From CAZJBS01 sp964544475 (GTDB taxonomy: Bacteria; CLD3; SB21), in NCBI GenBank assembly GCA_964544475.1, contig CAZJBS010000006.1:1-64000 (forward strand): a DNA stretch of 64,000 bases. The letters are read 5' to 3'. The notes below the pieces were generated by a model. The model saw only the letters and a list, made by a program, of their open reading frames with translations, ran no database searches and was not told the origin of the DNA. This document shows, one piece after another, positions 34,731-43,950 of this stretch. Made by a program: the position numbers and the translations under genes. Every line of letters starts with the position of its first letter. Position 1 is the first letter of the stretch.

Positions 34731-36233
34731 TCATGCCTTCTTGAATATCTTGGTAAACGTATCGATGAGCTCATCGGTGACATTCATGTCACGGGCCTCA
34801 GCGATGATCCTCATGACAGGCTCCGTATTGGATTTCCTAAAATGCAACCAGGCGTCTTTCAAAAGGATCTTGATTCCGTCTGTCCGATCCATTCGTGCGT
34901 GAGGATATGCGCCCTCCAACCTCGATGCCAGATCGTCTGCGTTCATGTTATCATAGGGAATTTTTGTTTTTTTCATGCTTGTGACAGGCAGCTGACGCAG
35001 AATTTGCGACAGAGGTTGATTGTGCTGGCACATGAGTTGGAGCACGAGCGCCATTCCTGTGGCTGCGTCCCTGCCTGGATGAACTTGAGGAACAATCACG
35101 CCGCCATTACCCTCGCCCCCAATCAGGGCTTTCGTTTCCATCATCTTCTTTGACACGTTTATTTCGCCGATCTTTGTTCGAAAAACGGTCACACCGTACT
35201 TGGCGGCAATATCGTCAATCATCATGCTTGTTGATACATTGACGACCACAGGCTGTTTTCGTTGGGACAAGATCAACTCCACGGCCAATGCCAGCGAAAA
35301 TTCTTCTCCAATGGCCTCGCCCAATTCACTGACAATGGCGACACGATCCGCGTCAGGATCCAATGCAAACCCTATGTCGCATTGACAATCTCTGACCGTT
35401 TGAGCCAGGGCGTAAAGATTTTCGACAACGGGTTCAGGGTTTCTTGAAAAGATTCCATGGCATTCGCCATTGACCAAAATCACTTCGCAGCCCAAGCTTG
35501 CCAGAAGTCTTGGTGCTATGAGCGCACCAGTACCGTTTACGCAGTCCACGGCCACTTTGAATTTCTTCTCCCGTATTCGATCAAGTTGAAGGAATTCCAA
35601 TTCCATGATCCTGTCAATGTGATTCTGGATGGCATGGTCATAGAACTCCGTCTTTCCAAGATGATCCCATGTGGCATACGCGAAGCGGCGACCACCTGCA
35701 ATCTCGACAACTTCATCGATCCCAGCCTGATCAAGAAACAAGCCCTCGGGGCCAATCAGTTTTAGCGCATTCCATTCCACCGGATTGTGACTGGCTGTAA
35801 TGGCAATCCCTCCATGGGCGCCGAGATTCTTGACGGCAATTTCAACGGTTGGTGTCGGGACTATGCCGACGTCAACGACACGACAACCGGTCGCTTCCAG
35901 GGATGAAACAACGGTGTTTTTGATCATCGGTCCGCTCACGCGTGAATCCCGGCCGACAATGATTGTTCCCCCATTGGCCCACGTCCCAAATGCGGCAGCA
36001 TATCTGGCTACAATTTCCGGAGTCAAGGATTTCCCGATAATGCCACGGATTCCAGACACACTGATCATGAGGTCCGACTTGTGGTCCTCTGGGGGAGGAT
36101 ACGTGGTCTCCGTCGAGAGGTCGCCATGTTTTTTTTCAAGGACACTCTTCACACGGCCCTTCGTCGCAATTCGAATCGCAGAACCTCCGGTCGTTCCTGA
36201 ACGAATATCACGCTTCTTCTTTCCGCCTTTCAT
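34731..36233 (-). CDS. glmM: Phosphoglucosamine/phosphomannomutase
   Basis: A 500-residue alpha-D-phosphohexomutase interconverting hexose 6- and 1-phosphates. It has the catalytic serine motif TASHNPVEWNALKLIG, the metal loop DPDADRVA, the sugar-binding GGEGNGG, and the phosphate-binding end RKSNTEPVMRIIAE. GlmM is likely but the phosphomannomutase alternative cannot be excluded. The first 55 residues are a basic, disordered extension not seen in usual members. A second ATG at 36068, just before ISVSGIRGIIG, could be the start, but its ribosome site is weak. The ATG at 36233 lies six bases after the alaS stop. Confidence 0.9.
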   Translation of the reverse strand: MKGGKKKRDIRSGTTGGSAIRIATKGRVKSVLEKKHGDLSTETTYPPPEDHKSDLMISVSGIRGIIGKSLTPEIVARYAAAFGTWANGGTIIVGRDSRVSGPMIKNTVVSSLEATGCRVVDVGIVPTPTVEIAVKNLGAHGGIAITASHNPVEWNALKLIGPEGLFLDQAGIDEVVEIAGGRRFAYATWDHLGKTEFYDHAIQNHIDRIMELEFLQLDRIREKKFKVAVDCVNGTGALIAPRLLASLGCEVILVNGECHGIFSRNPEPVVENLYALAQTVRDCQCDIGFALDPDADRVAIVSELGEAIGEEFSLALAVELILSQRKQPVVVNVSTSMMIDDIAAKYGVTVFRTKIGEINVSKKMMETKALIGGEGNGGVIVPQVHPGRDAATGMALVLQLMCQHNQPLSQILRQLPVTSMKKTKIPYDNMNADDLASRLEGAYPHARMDRTDGIKILLKDAWLHFRKSNTEPVMRIIAEARDMNVTDELIDTFTKIFKKA

Positions 36234-36239
36234 GGTTTC

Positions 36240-38846
36240 TCACTTTCCAATAACATCATGAACATGCCTGAATATTTGATTCAAGTAGGATATGTCTTTG
36301 ATGCCGGCCGCGGCCATGTTCGGTCGGCCTCCCCCGGATCCGCCGGCCATCTTGGCAAGTTCCTTCACGAGGTTTCCGGCGTGCCATTTCCGCTCTTTCG
36401 TCAGGTCATCAGTAACGACGCACAAGAGGGTGGCTTCCTCCTTTCGAACCACGGCCAAGACACCGATTCCGGAACCCAGCTTCGTACGAAGGTAGTCCCC
36501 GACCTCCTTGATATCGACCGTCTCAGGTAATTCGATTTGAGCTGTTATCACGCGCAGGGCTCCATGGTTTGTGGCCTTGGAAAGCAATTCGTCAATCGCC
36601 TTCAATCCGAAACGCAATTCCAAATGGGCCTTATCCAATGCGAGCCGTCTGTTTTCCTCAATCAGTGCTCGAATTCTTGTCACCAATTCATCGGACTTGA
36701 TATTCAGCAACTCAGTCAACTCCTGACTGACGCCTCTCTCTCGGGACAACAACTGTTCGGCGGCCGTGCCGGTAACGGCCTCTATGCGTCGTACGCCACT
36801 TGATATGGCTGACTCCGATATGATGCGGAAATAGCCAATGACACCGGTTCGCTGCACATGGGTTCCTCCACAAAACTCCATGCTGAAGTCTCCGAACTGA
36901 ACCACATTGACGAAATCGCCGTACTTGTCACCGAAAAATGACAATGCACCCAAGGCCCGGGCTTCAGAAATGGGCAAATTCCGATGATGCTGCAATGGTA
37001 TGTTGGCCCGAATCCTGTCGTTGACCATGCGCTCGATATCAAGAATCTGGGCATCGGACACCTTCTCAAAATGTGCGAAGTCGAATCGTAGCTTGTCGGA
37101 AGATACTACGGACCCCGCCTGGTGTACATGGGGTCCCAAGACAAGTCTCAGAGCGGCATGGAGCAGATGTGTTGCCGTGTGGTGGCGCATGATATCTAGG
37201 CGATGCGCCTCGTCGACTTTCAGTAGTGCGTCATTTGTCGGTCCGGCAAGAAACTCTTGATTGGAATCGGCGAAGTGCACGATGTCATCACCTATTCTTT
37301 GTGTATCCCATATCTCCAATGTCCTGTCGGCAAGAACGATCGCTCCCTTGTCTCCAATCTGGCCTCCGGCTTCCGGATAGAATGGCGTCTTGTCAAAAAC
37401 TAGACGCAGTTGGTTGGAGTCCTGCGAATAGCGGCACAGCCTGCCTGTGGCTTCCATTGAGTCGTAACCCAGAAATTCCGACCTCCGAGTGGCGGTCAGA
37501 TCCTTCCACTCGACGCTCGTTGCGATGAACTTCTTTTTGCCTTCATCCCTGGATTTCTGCCGATGAACCATCATCACTTGATTGAATCCGTCTTCGTCAA
37601 CACTCAAGCCCTTTTCTGTTGCCATGACACGGGTGAGATCCAAAGGAAATCCAAAGGTATCATAAAGTCGGAAAGCGTCGGCTCCAGGAATGGCCTGGCG
37701 ACCCTTCGCATCCAACGATCCCGCAATCTCTTCAAAAACTTCAAGGCCCCGATCCAATGTCGCATTGAAATGCTCTTCTTCACCACGAATCACTTTTTCA
37801 ACAAAGCCCTGGCGGGACTTGATCTCCGGGAAAGCATCCCCCATAGCCGTGACCACCGAGGAAACGAGATCGCAAAGAAATGGTTCATGCATTGCCAGTT
37901 TTCGGCCATACATGGCTGCACGCCTTAAGATTCTTCTCAGTACATACCCACGGCCATCGTTGCCCGGAATGGCTCCGTCGGTGATGGAAAAAGTGAGCAT
38001 ACGCAAGTGGTCAGCAATAACCCGAAAAGCCGGTTTCTGGGATGAATCGGCGTAACTCAATTTGGTTCGTGATTCGATGGAGCGGATGATGTTTTGGAAA
38101 AGGTCGATGTCGTAGTTCGACGATTTCCGTTGCAGTACTCTGGTGAGACGTTCGAACCCTGCGCCGGTGTCGACATGCTTTGATGGAAGAACAGATAACG
38201 TTGAATCGGTATTTCGATTGTATTGTATGAATACCAGATTCCACAGTTCGATGACATCCGGACTTCCGGCGTTCACCAATTTCAAGCCTCGACCATCCGT
38301 GGTGAGATCAATGTGAATTTCCGAACACGGCCCGCACGGGCCTGTATCTCCCATTTCCCAAAAATTGTCCTTTTCTCCGAATCGCAGAATGTGAGTTGAA
38401 TCAATATCGGTCACATCTCGCCACAAGGAGGCCGATTCGTCGTCCTGATTGTACACGGTAGCATAGAGGCGGTCCTTCGGAAGTCCCCAATTCTTGGTCA
38501 GCAATTCCCAAGCCCATCGTATGGCTTCGGGTTTGTAATAATCCCCAAAAGACCAGTTTCCGAGCATCTCAAAGAACGTGTGGTGATACGTGTCATGCCC
38601 GACTTCCTCAAGGTCATTGTGCTTGCCCGACACCCGAATACACTTCTGAGAGTTTACGGCCCTGCGATAGTCCGGATTCTCGTTTCCAAGGAAAATCGGC
38701 TTAAATTGATTCATGCCGGCGTTCGTAAAAAGCAATGTAGGATCATCTTGGGGTACAACTGGACTTGATGGAACGAACCTATGCCCTTTGTCCTCAAAAA
38801 AACGAATGAAGTCGCTTCGAACAGTCTGCGACAAGAAAAACGACAT
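36240..38846 (-). CDS. alaS: Alanyl-tRNA synthetase
   Basis: An 868-residue AlaRS. The aminoacylation domain contains FTNAGMNQFKPIFLG, CIRVSGKHNDLEEVG and HHTFFEMLGNWSFGDYYK. The editing domain has HHTATHLLHAAL with metal-binding His and CGGTHV. A C-terminal coiled coil and C-Ala domain with GGSGGGRPNMAAAG finish it. The frame is open to 38900, but GGAGGATTCGTAG before the ATG at 38846 and the family start MSFFLSQTVRSDFIRFF favour this start. A tRNA-Ala gene lies 2.7 kb away. Its 5' flank is an AT-rich 169-base gap, divergent from ackA, in which no clear promoter was assigned. Confidence 0.97.
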   Translation of the reverse strand: MSFFLSQTVRSDFIRFFEDKGHRFVPSSPVVPQDDPTLLFTNAGMNQFKPIFLGNENPDYRRAVNSQKCIRVSGKHNDLEEVGHDTYHHTFFEMLGNWSFGDYYKPEAIRWAWELLTKNWGLPKDRLYATVYNQDDESASLWRDVTDIDSTHILRFGEKDNFWEMGDTGPCGPCSEIHIDLTTDGRGLKLVNAGSPDVIELWNLVFIQYNRNTDSTLSVLPSKHVDTGAGFERLTRVLQRKSSNYDIDLFQNIIRSIESRTKLSYADSSQKPAFRVIADHLRMLTFSITDGAIPGNDGRGYVLRRILRRAAMYGRKLAMHEPFLCDLVSSVVTAMGDAFPEIKSRQGFVEKVIRGEEEHFNATLDRGLEVFEEIAGSLDAKGRQAIPGADAFRLYDTFGFPLDLTRVMATEKGLSVDEDGFNQVMMVHRQKSRDEGKKKFIATSVEWKDLTATRRSEFLGYDSMEATGRLCRYSQDSNQLRLVFDKTPFYPEAGGQIGDKGAIVLADRTLEIWDTQRIGDDIVHFADSNQEFLAGPTNDALLKVDEAHRLDIMRHHTATHLLHAALRLVLGPHVHQAGSVVSSDKLRFDFAHFEKVSDAQILDIERMVNDRIRANIPLQHHRNLPISEARALGALSFFGDKYGDFVNVVQFGDFSMEFCGGTHVQRTGVIGYFRIISESAISSGVRRIEAVTGTAAEQLLSRERGVSQELTELLNIKSDELVTRIRALIEENRRLALDKAHLELRFGLKAIDELLSKATNHGALRVITAQIELPETVDIKEVGDYLRTKLGSGIGVLAVVRKEEATLLCVVTDDLTKERKWHAGNLVKELAKMAGGSGGGRPNMAAAGIKDISYLNQIFRHVHDVIGK

Positions 38847-39015
38847 TCTACGAATCCTCCTATGTTTGTAAGCCTTAAATATAAAATAACTTGTCTTCAA
38901 AACAAACGCAATTACACGAAACGACCGATGCTAGCAAAGAAATAGTTAGAATATTCAGATTAATATATCTATATTTAAACAGTTGCCATTGTCTAACCTT
39001 GGTTTGGAGAGTATC

Positions 39016-40260
39016 ATGAACGTCTTGGTTCTCAATTCTGGTAGTTCATCCGTTAAGTTTCAGGTCATTCAAACCGACCTAAGTCTAATTTCTAGAAATG
39101 CCGACATCAAGCTCGCATCAGGCATAATTGAAAGGATAGGAAGCGAGTCGATCATTACGTTCAATGCCGCTGGGAGCGCCTCTGCCAAACAAACTGCGCC
39201 TATTCGGGACCACAAAAGCGCGGTCGACCGCATCATCAAATGGATCATTTCCAAGGATTCCAACATTGCTTCGATCAAATCCTTGAAGGACATCCATGCG
39301 GTGGGTCATCGGGTGGTTCACGGTGGAGAAAAATTCACCGCTTCCGTTCTCCTTAATGAACGTATCATACATGAAATCGAGGATTGCATTGAATTGGCGC
39401 CTCTTCATAATCCGGCAAACCTAAAAGGCATTTATGCCGTCCATGATATCTTTGGGAATGGTGTGCCACAAGTCGGTGTTTTTGACACGGCATTTCATCA
39501 CACGATACCGGAAAAGGCGTATTTATACGCGATACCCTATCAGTTCTACAGACGATACAAAGTGCGCCGATATGGATTTCATGGAACTTCTCATCGTTAT
39601 GTTTCATACCGCTACCGAACCATCAAGAACATCGAACGCGGGAACGTTAACATTATCACTCTTCATCTTGGCAACGGCTCATCCACCTGTGCCATCAAGA
39701 ATGGTGTGTCCGTCGATACGTCCATGGGCCTGACACCCTTGGAAGGTCTTGTCATGGGAACCCGATCCGGAGATATCGATCCCGCGGTGCTTCATTTCCT
39801 GGCCGTCAAGGAAGGATACTCATTACCAGAGGTGGAGAGTGTACTTAATAAACAATCCGGGTTGCTCGGAATATCGGGCCTGACTAATGACATGCGGGAA
39901 TTGCTTGCGGAGGCTGATGAACATGACGACCGAAGGGCTAAGCTTGCCGTGGATATCTTCTGTTATCGAATCATCAAATATGTTGGGGGATATGTGGCGG
40001 TTCTTGGTTCGCCCGATTCCATTGTCTTCACAGGTGGCATCGGGGAAAACTCCGCAAGAATACGTCAAAGGATATGTGAAGGCCTGAGTTGTTTCGGAAT
40101 CAAACTTCAGAACGAAGCCAACATGGCCATGATCGCCGGCCAGGAAGGGAGAATCTCCACCGATGACTCGCGGATGGAGGCATGGGTATTACCCACCAAC
40201 GAAGAACTCCTGATCGCCCGCGACACAGTGCGTTGCATCGAAAATATCCACAACCCGTAG
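39016..40260 (+). CDS. ackA: Acetate kinase
   Basis: A 414-residue acetate kinase making acetyl phosphate or ATP from acetate. The N-terminus MNVLVLNSGSSSVKFQVI is the first signature. Other marks are VGHRVVHGGE, DTAFH, YRRYGFHGTSHRYVS (YKVRRYGFHGTSHRYV here), HLGNGSS, MGLTPLEGLVMGTRSGDIDP and FTGGIGENS. TTGGAGAG is before the ATG at 39016; the upstream in-frame ATG at 38983 has no such site. No pta is nearby, so the operon pair is split. Confidence 0.97.
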   Translation: MNVLVLNSGSSSVKFQVIQTDLSLISRNADIKLASGIIERIGSESIITFNAAGSASAKQTAPIRDHKSAVDRIIKWIISKDSNIASIKSLKDIHAVGHRVVHGGEKFTASVLLNERIIHEIEDCIELAPLHNPANLKGIYAVHDIFGNGVPQVGVFDTAFHHTIPEKAYLYAIPYQFYRRYKVRRYGFHGTSHRYVSYRYRTIKNIERGNVNIITLHLGNGSSTCAIKNGVSVDTSMGLTPLEGLVMGTRSGDIDPAVLHFLAVKEGYSLPEVESVLNKQSGLLGISGLTNDMRELLAEADEHDDRRAKLAVDIFCYRIIKYVGGYVAVLGSPDSIVFTGGIGENSARIRQRICEGLSCFGIKLQNEANMAMIAGQEGRISTDDSRMEAWVLPTNEELLIARDTVRCIENIHNP

Positions 40261-40264
40261 ATCA

Positions 40265-40891
40265 TTATCTAGTTTCTTGCCAGCGCTCGCCTGCCAAAAC
40301 GCGAACCTTCAGATGGTTGGCTTGAGGAGGATAAGGACAATTGTAGTTCTTGCTGTAGGCGCACCAGGGATTGTATGCCAGATTGAAATCGAGGGAAAAC
40401 CAATCAGAGTCGGTGCTCGATTCAATGATATCCAGGTATCGACCAGAGGGATACGTTTCCTGTCCATTGGTGAGGTCTTTGAAAGGGATAAACAGATGTC
40501 CCTCATGCCCAACGATGGGTGGATCGGGTTTGTATACCGTTAGCCTCTGAGTGCCACTCAATTGGAACTCGACGTAACCATATGCCACGTAAGACTTGCT
40601 GGTTCCTTTGGAGGTGACCATGTCCAGGTGAATGGGATTAGAGTTCCTGATGAGTCTGACTGGAAAACGAAAGCTGCTGTCCTCAGCAAAATAATCCAGT
40701 CCCTTGAATTCGAAGCGACGGGCCTCGTCTAAGGGAGAATTCTCTGACAGAAAATACGCGTCCTTCTGCGCGCGCAGCACTTCCAAGTCACGGCCGGCGG
40801 TGACGGCCACATCAGGCTGGGCTTTCTTCCAAAAATCACAGCCGATCAGGAAGACCGTCGTCAGCATTGTCATTGCGAAACTATGTCTCAT
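40265..40891 (-). CDS. DUF1684 lipoprotein
   Basis: A 208-residue DUF1684 protein. MRHSFAMTMLTTVFLIGCDFW is a lipoprotein signal with lipobox LIGC (Cys18), so it should be lipid-anchored. The family end NPWCAYSKNYNCPYPPQANHLKVRVLAGER is clear, and DLTNGQETYPSGRYLDI is another conserved stretch. The function of DUF1684 is unproven. The start overlaps the recN stop by 11 bases, and the gene ends four bases before ackA ends on the other strand. Confidence 0.85.
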   Translation of the reverse strand: MRHSFAMTMLTTVFLIGCDFWKKAQPDVAVTAGRDLEVLRAQKDAYFLSENSPLDEARRFEFKGLDYFAEDSSFRFPVRLIRNSNPIHLDMVTSKGTSKSYVAYGYVEFQLSGTQRLTVYKPDPPIVGHEGHLFIPFKDLTNGQETYPSGRYLDIIESSTDSDWFSLDFNLAYNPWCAYSKNYNCPYPPQANHLKVRVLAGERWQETR

Positions 40892-42590
40892 GTCTGGAAC
40901 TCGACAGCATTTCTCGTGCATTCTCCATCACGGCTGGTGTGACTTTTTCTCCGCTCAATAGTTTCGCTATTTCAAACACAGTTTCATCCGCATGCAGTTT
41001 TCGGATTCTGGTGACTGTTTTGCCGGCTTCAACGTTCTTGGTCACGGCGAAGTGAGCGGTGGCCATGCTGGCTATTTGAGGCAGATGGGTAATGCAGAAT
41101 ATCTGTCGTTTCTTCGCGATTTGCGCCAGGTTCTTACCGACAACCTGGGCAATGCGCCCGGAAATGCCGACATCAATTTCATCGAAAACTAGCGTAGGAA
41201 TGTTGTCCGAATTCGTCATGACGGTCTTGAGGGCCAGCATAATCCTCGATATCTCCCCACCGGATGCCACCCGGCTGAGGGGCTTGACATCTTCCCCGGG
41301 ATTGGTTGAGATGAGAAATTCAACGTCGTCAATACCAAATCGTCGGCCATTGATGAATTCAGATTCGCTCAGCCTCAAGCTCTTTCCCGCGGAGATGGAT
41401 CGGAAAAGCGTGACAAACCTGGGATGTTCAATCCCAAGTCTATTCATTTCTGCGATAACTTTCTTGTCAAAGGCTGCGGCATATTGCTTTCGTTGTTGAG
41501 ACAAGCCAGTCGCCTCCGACGCAAAACGAGCTGACGACGTAAACAGGCGCTTCTTGATGTTGGCGATTTCCGTCTCATAGTTCTCATTGATCGATACCAA
41601 CCGCCGCAGTTCATCTCTTCGCTCGATGGCCTTCTCCAGAGATCCGTACTTCTTTCTTAGGTGTTGCAGTTTGAAAATACGGTCTCTCAACACTTCCAGC
41701 TTTTCAGAATCAACGCTGATTTTGCTATGAAAATCGGCGAGTTCCCTCGCCATTTCTGCAATGACTATTCGGACATTCTTGAGCTCGGCCTGCCACGAGG
41801 CCTTCGAGTGGTCTATCTTGGCCAGATCGATCAGGAGGGATTCAGTGGCTGAAAGGATGCCGAGGGCATTGTTTTCAGCCTCATACAAGAGATAATGAGC
41901 TTGCGATGCGAGGTTTCGCAATCCCTCCGCATTGGCGGACACTCTCTCTTCTTCGATGAGTCTTTCGTCCTCGCCTTTTTCAGGCGCTACCTCCTCCAGT
42001 TCTTTGAGCTGATGCAGATAAGCCTCGCTCTGGTCAACATGGTGCTTTCGAAGACCGAGTAGATCTTCCAAGCCACGGTCCAGCACTTCCGCTTCAGCAA
42101 AACACGCGGCGACAGCCTTGATTGCCTGATCATACTGTCCGGAGGCATCCAAGAAAGCAAGATGGGTTTCCGTATTGAGCAGAGATTGATGTTCGTGTTG
42201 GCCATGCAAATCAGCCAGAACATCTCCTACGTTTTTTAGTATCGACAACGTCACCAAATGATCATTGATGAAGCACCGATTCTGTCCCCTGCTGGACATC
42301 TCACGACGAATGATCAGTGTATTTGGCGGCCACTCCATTACGTCTGACAGAATATCGGACAACGTACTGTACACTGACTGCGCATCAAACTCTCCCTCAA
42401 TGACGGCCTTCTCCGTCCCCGATCTGATTAGATCCGTATTTGCCCTTTCGCCCAGAAGGAGACTCATGGCGTCAACCAGGATGGACTTGCCGGCTCCCGT
42501 TTCACCCGTTATTACATTGAAACCGCTTTCGAATTCCAATTCAATTTTTTCCATCAATGCAAAATTCTGAATTGTGAGCTTCTTAAGCAT
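40881..42590 (-). CDS. recN: DNA repair protein RecN
   Basis: A 569-residue SMC-like ATPase acting in double-strand-break repair. The start MLKKLTIQNFALMEKIELEFESGFNVITGETGAGKSILVDAM has the Walker A. A long coiled coil occupies the middle. The C-terminus has LSRVASGGEISRIMLALK (ABC signature), then VFDEIDVGISGRIAQVVG (Walker B) and ITHLPQIAS. The frame is open upstream by 14 codons, but ATG at 42590 matches family starts and overlaps the stop of the glycosyltransferase gene by eight bases. Confidence 0.97.
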   Translation of the reverse strand: MLKKLTIQNFALMEKIELEFESGFNVITGETGAGKSILVDAMSLLLGERANTDLIRSGTEKAVIEGEFDAQSVYSTLSDILSDVMEWPPNTLIIRREMSSRGQNRCFINDHLVTLSILKNVGDVLADLHGQHEHQSLLNTETHLAFLDASGQYDQAIKAVAACFAEAEVLDRGLEDLLGLRKHHVDQSEAYLHQLKELEEVAPEKGEDERLIEEERVSANAEGLRNLASQAHYLLYEAENNALGILSATESLLIDLAKIDHSKASWQAELKNVRIVIAEMARELADFHSKISVDSEKLEVLRDRIFKLQHLRKKYGSLEKAIERRDELRRLVSINENYETEIANIKKRLFTSSARFASEATGLSQQRKQYAAAFDKKVIAEMNRLGIEHPRFVTLFRSISAGKSLRLSESEFINGRRFGIDDVEFLISTNPGEDVKPLSRVASGGEISRIMLALKTVMTNSDNIPTLVFDEIDVGISGRIAQVVGKNLAQIAKKRQIFCITHLPQIASMATAHFAVTKNVEAGKTVTRIRKLHADETVFEIAKLLSGEKVTPAVMENAREMLSSSRHET

Positions 42591-43947
42591 GTTGACCTTT
42601 TTTTCTTGTTCGCCATTGTAGCAGCATGGCATTCAATCCAACTCCGGCCAGTGCCGCCATCTCTGGCATGAACATCACTCGAAATCTGGCACCAGGGTTC
42701 GGGCCAACCGTGAGCAGACACATCATAATCCACACCAACAAGCAAAACAGGGCGGCCCGTTTCGCAGGATCCAATGCGGTGTGTAGGATTCCAAAGCCCA
42801 TGAAGATATTGACACTAAGGATATAACTCAACGATAACATCATGGCTACGAAGACTGGCCAACTTTCGCGTATGGTGCGGCTGACAATACCTGTCAGTCC
42901 ACTCTTGGCGAAAACCTGCCAAATACCGGCGCCGGTTTCTCCGGTCAAAAATTTTGACAAGAAATGCCTATTGGGATCGACCATGGTGAAGAACATCCCT
43001 TCAGCGCTCAGCAAGACGTATGTCAAAGGATGTGTCGTGACTATTTCGAGGGCTTTGCGATGTCGGGTATCCAACATTTGAGGATCGAGGGCCTCCTCGA
43101 GTTCGCCGGAAGCGCTGTCCCCAATTTCTCTCCGAATAGCTGTCTGGGATTCTGATAAAGTGATGTTCTCCGCGTTGGACCTGACCATCGCGGCGTGATA
43201 GTACAAAAGCTGGTGTGCTTGCATGGACGTCACCACAAGACGCCCCGTGAGCATATGGTTGCGGCAGATCCATGGTCCCAGAACCGCTGCATAGGACAGC
43301 AAAGTAATAACGCCGGCGGCAAGGAGACGACGTCCATTACACATCTTCCAGGTGAGAACGATCATGACTGGCAGGACAAGAAGCGGAAAATACGTAGATG
43401 CAGGCTTCGTAAGTGTTGCCAAACCGAGTCCAAGGCCGAGAAAACAAGCATCCCATAACTTCCTGCGTCCGACAAATCTAATCAGAAAGAACCAAGCAGC
43501 CAGAAAGACGGTTGCATACAAGCCTTCCGCCATTATTGTGTTTACGGCCAGAATGGAAGAAGGATCAAAGGACAGTACAGTGACTGCCCAGAGCCCACTC
43601 GTTTCCGAAAAAACAAGCCGTGTAACTCTGTATAGTAGGAGGGCCGTGAGGATGAAGAACATATGGTTAAGCAGAAGAACATTCGCATGAGAAGCGCCAA
43701 ACAACCTGTACGTCAATGTCATCAAGAACGGGTAGGCCGGCATTCGCTGAAAATCCGGAATAGCTGGATTGATAATCGATTTCGAATAGGATCCGGTTTC
43801 CAACAAGTTGAGTGCAATGTTGTGGAATTCTATTGAATCCGACGTCGAGGTTCTCTCAGGCTTGTCCAATACGAAAACCCACACCAGCAACCGCAAGAGC
43901 CACCCGGCAAGAATAACAAGAACTACTATTCTTGGGATGCCAAACAC
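42583..43947 (-). CDS. GT39/ArnT-like integral membrane glycosyltransferase
   Basis: A 454-residue polytopic membrane protein. The first helix (IVVLVILAGWLLRLLVWVFVL) is followed by an acidic periplasmic loop with DSIEFHNIALNLLETGSYS, and RMPAYPFLMTLTYRLFG is the DUF/GT39 pattern after the first loop. About nine to ten hydrophobic helices are visible. These GT-C enzymes use polyprenyl-phosphate sugars to decorate proteins or lipids. Donor and acceptor unknown. It is three bases from the PorZ-like gene, suggesting a shared transcript. Confidence 0.75.
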   Translation of the reverse strand: MFGIPRIVVLVILAGWLLRLLVWVFVLDKPERTSTSDSIEFHNIALNLLETGSYSKSIINPAIPDFQRMPAYPFLMTLTYRLFGASHANVLLLNHMFFILTALLLYRVTRLVFSETSGLWAVTVLSFDPSSILAVNTIMAEGLYATVFLAAWFFLIRFVGRRKLWDACFLGLGLGLATLTKPASTYFPLLVLPVMIVLTWKMCNGRRLLAAGVITLLSYAAVLGPWICRNHMLTGRLVVTSMQAHQLLYYHAAMVRSNAENITLSESQTAIRREIGDSASGELEEALDPQMLDTRHRKALEIVTTHPLTYVLLSAEGMFFTMVDPNRHFLSKFLTGETGAGIWQVFAKSGLTGIVSRTIRESWPVFVAMMLSLSYILSVNIFMGFGILHTALDPAKRAALFCLLVWIMMCLLTVGPNPGARFRVMFMPEMAALAGVGLNAMLLQWRTRKKGQHA

Positions 43948-43950
43948 CGA

